Shown here: positions 35,431 through 45,800 of the stretch, piece after piece | How positions within the stretch are numbered: position 1 is the stretch's first letter | How the letters are laid out: each line of letters begins with the position of its first letter | NCBI GenBank assembly: GCA_029339505.1 | Contig: JAQISU010000210.1 | Coordinates: 10,739,501-10,803,500, forward strand | Length of the DNA stretch: 64,000 nt | Direction: 5' to 3' | From: Unio delphinus | Taxonomy: Eukaryota > Mollusca > Bivalvia > Unionida > Unionidae | Program-made: the position numbers and the translations under genes | The notes under the pieces: generated by a model | Told to the model about the DNA's origin: nothing | The model's database searches: none | The model's input: the letters and a program-made list of their open reading frames with translations, nothing else

Positions 35431-37919
35431 CCCTTTATGGAGGTAGTGTAATAATAAGAGTATTTTAGTAAATATACATTTTGGAAATCTAGGAACTGAA
35501 ATGATGCTGGAAATATAATTCCAAATGAAAAATAAATGACCACACTTGAATTGCCCCAAGTCTGAACACGTTTTTAGGTACTAATACTTGACTGACATTT
35601 CTACTGAATGTTTTCAGTTTTTTTTAAAAAAAACACTGATGCATCAGACACTCTTGAAGATCATATTACTTTTAACATTCAATTATTCAAACAATTATTT
35701 CTTTTAAAAAATGTAGAAAGTCAATTCATTGAAATTTTTAAATTAAAAAGAAGACATTTATAAGATTATAATCTTAAAAAGTGAGTTGACAGAGTGAAAA
35801 AACTAAGAACAAAGAATTGCTTTGATGTGACAAATAATATTAGAAATTTCTTCAAAAAGTATTATCATTGACGTAGTGGTCAGATTCATCAGTGGTTTTC
35901 TACTATGGCATGTATATCTTACAATTGCAGAAATATCTGGCAAATTGTGGGTTGTTATACAATAATTACATCTTAAGAAAAATATGGAACTGTATCACTG
36001 GAACTCAACCCAGGGAAAAGTACAAATAAAATATTATTAACTCTTTTATGGCTAAGTTATTTTTAGTCATTGTTATAAGTGGCTTACTCTTTTATGGCTA
36101 AGTTATTTTTAGTCACTGTTATAAGTGGCTTACAGTGCAACTTATTCTAAGAATTGATTGACATGATTAATCCCTCCATCAAAAATTTAAATATGAAGAC
36201 AATTTTTCTCCATAATACAAATAAATTAAAAAATATAGTGAATTTGTTGAGGTACTTTCCTTATTTGCATTGAAATTAAAAATAAATATCCAATTAAGCT
36301 ATTATATTTCTGGTTTTATTTATTTGCAGTGTTTTAAATTTGTATCTGGTTCAGTAGAAAGTTAGACTTGCATTTTTCTTTGGTCCTGAATAGTTGTCCA
36401 ACTTAAGTCTGTATAAAATATTACATTTAATATTGTTAAAACAAACATGACATCTAATTCTGTTAAAACAAGCATGACATTTAATTATGTTAAAACATAT
36501 CTGAACAGTATTGATATTGTTAAAACATCTCTATATGTTATTACATGTACTGTTAAAACATCTCTAAATGTTAATACTGTTAACATCTCAAAACTTTAAA
36601 ATATCTGTAAAGTTATTTAATAATGTTAAACATCTCTAAACTGTATTAATAGTGTTAAACCATATCTAAACTTTATTTGATACTGCTAAAACATCTCTAA
36701 ATGTTATTTAATAGTGTTAAAACATCTCAAAACTATATCTAAAAGTGTTAAATCATCTTACAAAGTTGTTTAATAGTGTAAAAACATCTCTACACTGTTT
36801 TAAAGCAAATATCATGCAGGTGATTGCAACATCTTGCCAGAACAGAAAGAATGTCTTTTCATTGTGGTTGACTCCAGTGATTTTCAGTTAAGGTGGGTGG
36901 GGACTGTTGTATATAAAGTCTAACTGTTTGAAAATTGTAGCGTAAGAAGAGGTCTGCTTTTACTATGTGGAGGGGATTACTTCAGACAGAATTTGTTCAA
37001 AACTTGTGCTGTACAGTCAAACCTGTGTACAATAGGCACCTCAATGATAAAATGTCAGCTACTTTGTGTGTTTAATACTGGTTCATTTCTTCCGTGTTAT
37101 AAGTATCAAACTTGGCACTTAAATTTGACTACTTTAAATTTTTAAAATTTTTACTAAATCTGTTTATGAACATCGACTTCATTCTTTATTTCTGAGGTAT
37201 TTGCGGAAAAGAGATGGGTTCCTTATCATTACATTGTAAGCCATTTCGGTCAGAATTTTGAAAGTGCATCCCACGAACTGATTGATGTCAGCCATTTTGA
37301 ACAATTTCTAGTGTTGATGAAAGATCTATTTAATATTTTCAAAGCTCTTAATTTTCTAATATTAAAACATACAGATCATTTACGAAATATTTGCAGAGCA
37401 AAAATTACATAACACCACACAGTAAAGAGGCAGATCCCTTCTTAAGACCAATTGTTTATTTGAAAAAATGCAGATAGATAAACTTGGACTGATGGATATT
37501 ATGAAAACAATCAAATCCGTTATCAATGCACTCTGTCAAATACAACTGAGGTTTGACATAAATAAAAATCACGTTCTTGTACATTCTGTGAAAGTATTGA
37601 GGTTTTCATTTTATTAAAATATTGGTACTTTGCACATTAATTTGTTAAAAAGAAGACATTGATTGATTAAAATGAAAGAAAATTGTTTTTCATTGACCAT
37701 TTGCATACCAATACAAATTTCTTGACAACTTTTGTAATAGGAGATAAAGCTATTGTATTTTGGAAATTCAGCATTTTTCAGTCTATATATTATTTTTCTG
37801 ATTTTATTTTTTAAACTATGCTTTCACGGTTTGTGCAGTTCAGTATGTGTAATGCTAACCCTAACGACAGTAGAAGAGTCAGCTAATTTTAGCTAACATT
37901 ATCTAACATCACTTCCCAG
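35431..37919. other. Intron with short repeats, no gene seen
   Basis: Contains a 46-bp direct duplication at 36041-36132 (CTCTTTTATGGCTAAGTTAT) and a diverged repeat of GTTAAAACATCTCTAAATGT type at 36420-36800. The remainder is AT-rich, leading to the acceptor ACATCACTTCCCAG before 37920. Confidence 0.65.
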
Positions 37920-38111
37920 GGTTATAACAACGACAACTTCAAACCAAAGAAGACTGACCCTTCTCACAACAAGCAAGCCTCAAACAAATTCAACGATGAT
38001 TGGGATGACCCCAATGCTAAAAACTCTCAATTCCGATCCTCTACTCCTTCTCCGCGTAAAGAGGATACTAGTAAAACCAAGAATAAAGGGAATCTGAAAA
38101 AAGAAGAAGAG
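37920..38111 (+). CDS. Internal exon of the long isoform
   Basis: This 192-nt (64-codon) exon lies between TCACTTCCCAG and GAAGAG|GTATAT, phase 0 at both ends. It reads GYNNDNFKPKKTDPSHNKQA, SNKFNDDWDDPNAKNSQFRS, STPSPRKEDTSKTKNKGN and LKKEEE. The peptide is hydrophilic, with a central acidic DDWDDPN patch, an SxTPSPRK segment that looks like a proline-directed phosphorylation target, and a basic-acidic tail. The exon is higher in GC than the surrounding intron. It joins in frame to the first IQ motif at 39801. No known domain. Confidence 0.85.
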
Positions 38112-38499
38112 GTATATGTTATTTTGTCAGTGTTGGATATGGTTACCATGTAGTCTTCATTTTCCATTTTTATTTGTGTCTTTCATCATGACATATGATG
38201 TATCTTCCCCAATGAAAACAAAATATTAAAAAATCATTTTGCAGTTTTATTCTAAATGCAGTTAAAACTCTGATTTCTAACAGAAGCACATTTTAAACAT
38301 CAATTATTTTAAATAGGTTGAGATAATGAGCTGTTTATAGAAAAAAGATTTTAAATTTTTAAAATTATATTTATCTGAGTTTAAAGAATAACACAAGACG
38401 TATCCAACATTTGCAAAATAAAAACAGTAATTTCATCAGTATGTTAATATCCTCATGAAGCAAGAGTAGAACACAAGTCAGCTGTACAGTGTGGATTAA

Positions 38500-39440
38500 T
38501 TATCCAGTTTTTATATAGGTAGTACAGGGTTTATGGTACAGTGCAGATTAATTATCCAGTTTTTATATGGGTTTATGGTACAGTGCGGATTAATTATCCA
38601 GTTTTTATATAGGTTTATGGTACAGTGCAGATTAATTATCCAGTTTTTAGATAGGTTTATAGTACAGGGTTTATAGTACAGTGTGGATTAATTATCCAGT
38701 TTTTATATGGGTTTATGCTACTGTGCGGATTAATTATCCAGTTTTCATATAGGTTTATGGTACAGTGCGGATTAATTATCCAGTTTTCATATAGGTTTAT
38801 GTACAGTGCAGATTAATTATCCAGTTTTTATATGGGTTTATGGTACAGTGCGGATTAATTATCCAGTTTTTATATGGGTTTATAGTACTGTGCGGATTAA
38901 TTATCCAGTTTTTATATGGGTTTATGGTACAGTGCAGATTAATTATCCAGTTTAGATAGGTTTATAGTACAGGGTTTATAGTACAGTGTGGATTAATTAT
39001 CCAGTTTTTATATAGGTTTTTGGTACAGTGTGGATTAATTATCCAGTTTTTATATAGATTTATGGTACAGTATCCAGTTTTTATAAAAGTTTTTGGTACA
39101 GTCCGGATTAATTATCCAGTTTTTATATAGGTTTATGGTACAGTGTGGATTAATTATCCAGTTTTTATATGGGTTAATTCTCCATGAAATGGTATAGAGT
39201 AATTATCCAGTTTTTATAAAGTTTTTTACTGCATGGTACACTTTAAAATAATTATCCAGTTTCTATCTAGGCTTATGGTACAGTATGAAATAATTATCCA
39301 GTTTCTAGCTAGGTTTATGGTACAGTATGAAATAATTATGCAGTTTTTATATAGGTTTATGGTACAGCATGAAATAATTATTCAATTTTTATATAGGTTT
39401 ATGGTACAGTATGAAATAATTATCCAGTTATATATAGGTT
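38500..39440. repeat. 42-bp minisatellite in the intron before the giant exon
   Basis: About 22 copies of a unit containing GGATTAATTATCCAGTTTTT and AGGTTTATGGTACAGTGC. It ends about 360 bp before the acceptor at 39800. The 42-bp spacing yields a false open frame at 39233-39460. Confidence 0.95.
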
Positions 39441-39800
39441 CATACTGTGTGATACAGTAAACATTTTTTTCAATGCTATTAATTATCAAGGTGTTAGCAG
39501 AATGGTTGCCAGTTTTACTAACGAAATTAATATAAAATTTCAGGTAAAATATATTTTATATAATTATCTCTTTAAGCAGCATAATACTGAATGTATTTAA
39601 CTGTATCATTGTGTGATATTGCAGATCATTCACAATGTAGGAAGATATTAAGTTTTTATATCGAAGGTAATAATTTTACCTAATTTTCATTAGGGCTGGC
39701 AAATTTGTTAAATATTTTCTTTCGGTGAGAATGCCCAAGAACTGTTTAATTTTTTCTTTCAATTTACCATAACCATGTTAACTTTGATTTAATGCAACAG

Positions 39801-42800
39801 GCTGCAACTAAAATCCAAGCCCATTTCAAGGGTTACAAAGCTAGACAAGAGTTCCAAGTAATTAAGACAGAACAAAAGCAGCAACAACAACAGAAACAAC
39901 AACAACAGAAACAACAACAACAGAAACAGAAGCAAGAGGATGACCAAAGAAAACAGTCTCAGAAAAATAAAAAACCATCCATGGATGAAAACGTGGCAGC
40001 AACCAAAATTCAGGCAGGCTTCAGGGGATACAAAACTCGTAAAGAAATAAATGAGAAAAAGCAGGTACGTGATGAAAAATATAAAAAAGAAAGGGAGGAA
40101 ACAGGTAGAGAGGAAAATCTAGCTGCCACACATATACAGGCAGGTTATAGGGGTTACAAAACAAGAAAAGAAATGAAAGCCAAAAAGGCTTCAATGACTA
40201 AAACAGATACTAAAAAAGACAGTAAGAAAAAAATGAGTGAGGACGAAGCAGCGACTAAAATTCAGGCAGGATATAGGGGACATGTAGTTAGACAAAATTT
40301 GAAAAATTCTAAAAGTTCTGCACAGGCCCAGCTTAAGGTTACAAACCCTAAGCAGGGCATGGATGAACACGAGGCAGCAACCAGAGTTCAAGCTGGTTTC
40401 CGTGGATACAAGACCCGTAAAGATATGAAAACCAAGAAGGCTGACCAGGAACCATCTCCAAACAGACAACAAGGAAAGAAGTATGGGGAGAGAGAAGAGA
40501 AGGCTGCTGTTCGGATTCAAGCTGGTTACAGAGGATATAAAGCCAGAAAAGAGTATAAAAATACCAAGGTAATGATTTATGAAAAAAATGTTGACCAGTT
40601 ACCCGACGCACTGAGACTTTTAGTTCAGAAAGAAGAGAAAAATCAGCATGCAAATATTTTTGATGGGGATAAACAAGTTGAAATAGGTGATACAATAATG
40701 GAAGATAGTTTAGACAAGGAAGAGCAAAATCAGTATCCAGATGTTGGGGATGGGGATAAAAAAGTTGAAATAGGTGATAAAATAATTGAAGATAGTTTAG
40801 ATAGGGATGAGGAAAATCAAGATAAGAATGATTTAAATGAAATGTTAGAGAACAAACCATGTGCCCAATACATAGTCCAGGCTGCATTTAGGGGTTCATT
40901 AACAAGAATGTATATCAGAGAATTGAAATCCACACTTAAAAGAGAACAAACAAAATCAAATAGAAAAGCAAATGACAAAAAAAAAGAAATTCTTAAACTG
41001 AATCAGAGCAGATTATTAAAGGCCAATAAAGCAGCAACCACAATACAGGCAAATGTTCATGGCTTCTTCACATGTCAAAAACATAAGCACCTTGCACAAA
41101 GAAACAAGTTGCAAACACAGACACCCAAATCTAAAGATGTTGATCAAAGTAGGCAAGCAGTTCAGGGACACAAGACACAATCTTCCAGTCCAATAATAGA
41201 TGGCACTTTAAGTGATTCACCAAAAAACTTGCTCAGCTACCAAGGTCCGACAGAACCTGTTAACAAACATCAAAGAAAAGATGAAAGCATTGTGGAAGAA
41301 ACTAGTGAATCAAAAATAAAGGCAGGTACCATGATTCAGGCAGCTTTCCATGCATATCTTGCAAGGGGAGAAATGCGCCTTTCAAAGGAAACCAAGGGTA
41401 CTGATTCTGGAATAGATTCTGACAATTCAATTGTTGAAGACAACACATCACCAGAAACAAAGATACAGGCTGCCTTTCATGCATATCAGAGTAGATGTGA
41501 AGCAAAAAAGTACACAAGAAAGTATACTGTGGAAAAGAAAACCATTTCGCTCTCTGATAAAATGAAACAGATGGCAATTGCAGTTGTACAGGCTGCTTTA
41601 AAAGCATTTGTCGTCAGAGAAGAAACAGGTCAGATAGAGACTAAACCATCTAAGCTGGAGTTGTATTCTTCTAAAGGCATTACTGCAGAGAAAGTTAAAG
41701 CAGGAACTATTATACAGGCAGCTTCACGAGGTGCACTAGCTAGAAAGAATTGGGAACCCATGGTTGTTATCAACTTTGGAAAGCCTCAATCCAGTTCTCA
41801 GATTTTGGATTGGAATAAAGCTGCATCCACTATTCAAGCATATTTCAGAGCCTTCAAAGAAAGAAGGCTTAAGGATGCAAAACACAGGGCATCCATCGTA
41901 AGATCAGCAGCAACAAAAATACAGGCTGCTCTGTGGGGGAATAAAGCTAGGCAAGAAATGTCCACCTGTCCCCAAGACTTGACAGTCATCCTGTATGGTG
42001 GCAGAAAGGAAGTGGACATATCACATGCAGTCAGGGAGAGAACAGAACTGTCACGAATTGAAGAGGAGGAATCGGTCATAGAAGAAAGGGCCAAAGATGA
42101 TAAAGACTCTGAGCTCAAGAGGGATTTAACAGATACTAAAGGCAGTGACAATGCTGACCAGAGAAGCAACAGTTCTATAACAAGATCTGACACTAGCGAA
42201 ACAAGGAGACATGAAAATCCTCCAAGGACTGATCCAGAAAGAAGTGAGGAATGTTCAAGTCCAGATTATATAAAAACAAATTCCTTCGGAGAGCATACTG
42301 AAATGGCCATTAAAATTCAGAGTGCTTATAGAAGATACATGGCAAGAAAAAGAGTGCAAAAACTGCGCGAGGAAAGGTTTGCAGAGAAGAGACAGGTGGA
42401 AGCTGCAGTTAAAATACAGTCAGGATACAGGGGTTACAGATCCAGAAAGGACATAAAAAAGACAAAGAACATACGTGCGGTTGCAAAAATCCATGCAGTT
42501 TTCAGGGGTCTTGAAGCAAGGAAATCTGCACAGTATACAGAATCTTTGAAAAAGAGAAATGAAGCTGCTGTCATCATACAGGCAAGGTACAGAGGATACA
42601 GAGCTAAGGTAGAAGCCAAGAAAATGAAAAAGGAGAGAATGGAGACTCAAGCAGCTGTGAAGATTCAGGCAGGATATAAGGGCTACAAAGCCAGAAGAGA
42701 TGTACAAGTCTTAAAGGCTCAGCAAGTGAACATCAAAACAGAGCAAGCTGCTGTCAAGATACAGTCCAGGTTTAGGGGATATAAAACAAGAAAAGAAACA

Positions 42801-45800
42801 GCATCTATTAGAACTGAAAATCAGAAAACAAAGGCAGCTTCCATCATTCAAGCGATGTTTCACACTCATGTTCATCGTGAAAGTAATAAAATTTCAAAAC
42901 AAGACCAAGCCAAAGAAGATGCAGCGCTACTCCTTCAATGTGTTTTCAGAGGGTACCTTTGTAGAAGGGAGCTAAAGTATAAACAACAGGAAATATTTGA
43001 TATTGAATATGAAGAATGGAAAATAAAACACGAAAATGCTAGCAAGAAAATTCAAGCTGCATGGAGAGGTTACAAAGTCCGTAAAGAAATCCAAGAAAGG
43101 GAAGATATGCTGCCTGATGAATTTGTGAAAACAAATAAAGATCTTGAAGAAGACTCGTTGGACTCAGATATCGGAGGAAAGACTGACACTGTTCAAAAGC
43201 AGGAATCATTTACTGAAGAAGATGAGTCAAACACAGAAACTATACCAGAGGTTGAACTAAATTCCATGAGCGAAGAGATTAAATCTCTCAGAGAAGAATC
43301 TCAGTCAGAGAAAGAGCATTCACAGAATCAAGAAGAAGAGTTCAAGGCTGATAATAAAGACTTGTACCAAGAAAAGGCATTACATTCTGAGAAAAAAGAC
43401 TTGTACCAAGAAAAGGCATTAAATTCTGAGCAAAGAGACTTGTACCAAGAAGACAAGGTAAATACGGAAAGAAAAGACTCGCATGCTATGAATCTTCAAA
43501 CTACGAAGAAAGAGTTTTTGCCAGTTAGAAGAAACCCCAATCCTTTTCATCCTAAGGGGTATTTAGACACTGATAAAGAAAATGTACTTGTTAAAGGTAA
43601 TCCATTATCGTTCAATGAAAGACAAAAGCCTGTCAAGTACATTGTGGAGCCTCCAAAGAAAAAGAATGAAAAAAGTAATACAGTAATGGAAAATCAAAAA
43701 CCATCACCAGTTAAAGATGTAGATGAAGAACAGAAACAAAAGAAACCCTTTTCTTTAGTAGAAATAGAGAAATCACCACCAAGGGTCCATAATTCTATGA
43801 TATCACCAAGGGATGAAATGGTGGCTCCTGTTAGGCTTGAACCAATCCTTGAGGACACAGAAAAAATGGAGAACATGCCCAGAAAAAGAAAACTGGAGAA
43901 AACAAGGCGAAAAAGAAAATTGCCACCTCATCAACGTAATTTTGAAACAGACACAGAACTACTTGTTCTTAATTTTGAAAGGAAGAAAACTGCGGAAGAA
44001 ATTGAAGAGGAACAGAGAATTCTCAAGCACACTGCTTCAAGCATAATCCAAGCAGTGTACCATGGTCTCAAAGCAAGACAAGGACATCAAGAAAGAGTGC
44101 TTCAGCTGAGAAATAGAAATGCCTCAGTGATCCAAGCAGCTTTCAAGTTTCTCAAAATTAAAAGAGCCTCAAACTATTCCAGAGACAGTCGATGTGCCAC
44201 CAAATTACAGGCTGCCTGCTGGGGGCTCTTTGCACGAAAAAACACACGATTCCAGACATGGAGCAAAGCATCCGTAATCATACAAGCAGGAGTCAAAGGT
44301 CTCAAGGTCAGGCGATTTAGAGTAAACAAGAGGATAACTGAGGATCAAACAAAGACACATGCAGCTTCGGCTATCCAGGCAGGTGTCAAGGCAACAAAGC
44401 AAAGGCGAGAAATGAGGGCAGTAAGATCTGCTAAACAAAGAGTTGAAGAAACTCACCAGTGCGCCATCTTGATACAGTCTTGCTTCAGAGGATACCATGT
44501 TCGAAGGTATTTGAAAGAGAGGCAAGAACAAATTGAGAGAGAAAGGCAGCGTCAACTTGCAGCAAATACACTACAGAGTTGTTGTAGAGGGTTTTTCGTT
44601 CGAAAAGACCTGAAGGAAAGAGCACACCAGATTAAAATCCATACAGCTGTAAGTAAAATCCAATCAGGATACCAGAGCTACAAACATTTCACAGAGTGTC
44701 AGAGAAAACGAGCTGAAGAGAGAGAAAGACAGAGAAGGAATAAGGCTGCTACTAAGATTCAGTCTATGTACAAGGGATACCAAAAAAGAATTGAATACAT
44801 TGCAAAACGGGCATCAGTAATCAAACTCCAGGCCTATTACAGAGGTCATCTTGCTAGAAAAGAAGCTAGCAGAAGACGGGAGGAAAGAAGAAGAAATGGA
44901 GCCGCTTTGGTAATACAGTCACATTATCGGGGATTTGTAGCTCGGAAAGAGGCTAGGCAAAGGAAGATGGAGAAGAAGCAAAAAGAAGCAGCTACCAAAA
45001 TTCAGTCTCATTACAGAGGACATAAAGCGAGAGTATTTGTCAAAAACAAAAAGCAGGAGCTGAAAGATTTTGGGGTGTGGGCCCACAATTTCCTTACTAA
45101 CTATATGATGGATTATCTCAAAATGTATGAACGGCGAAAAGCAGCATCCACAGTTGTCCAAGCTCATGTTCGAGGTCACAGCACAAGAATTTGGCTTGAG
45201 AAAGATGATGACTATCAATGGCGTCTTTGCCATAGGCGCCAAATTAGGCACAATGCTGCTTGTAAAATCCAAGCACATTTTAGAGGACATGTCACTCGAA
45301 GAGAAATAAAAACCGAAAAGGAATTTTTGGCAAGTCTTCAGCCACCTGACTTCAGTAAAGAGACTTTGGAGGACTATCTAAAGAAACCACGCAGATCTGC
45401 AGCCCGTGTTCAGGCTGCTATGAGAGGTTATCTTGTGCGAGAGGAGATAGAGACGCGATTGCATAGGAAGGCATACATTAAGCAGATAACGCCCAGACAC
45501 CGCCCCTCAAGTGCCCCAGAACTCACAATAGGAGATGCTGCAGCCTTGAAAATCCAGTCCTTCTTCAGAGGATATGTTGATAGATCACTTGTCAGAAAAA
45601 TACGAAAGGAAAAATGGCATCGTGCAGCAACAGTGATTCAGGCAGTATTCAAAGCATATCATACCCGGAACTTTCAAAGGGACACACTTGTTCCTGTGAT
45701 GAAACAAGGAATGATAGTATACCATAAAAAAACTGTGGCTTCAAAAATAGCTGAAAAAGCAGCATCCAGAATTCAAGCTGGTTTTAAAATGTATCTCTTA

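Noticed and set aside
40191..45290. Minus-strand frames opposite the giant exon
   Set aside because: They are antisense shadows of the IQ frame; composition is Leu/Ser/Phe rich as expected from reverse-complemented Lys/Glu codons.
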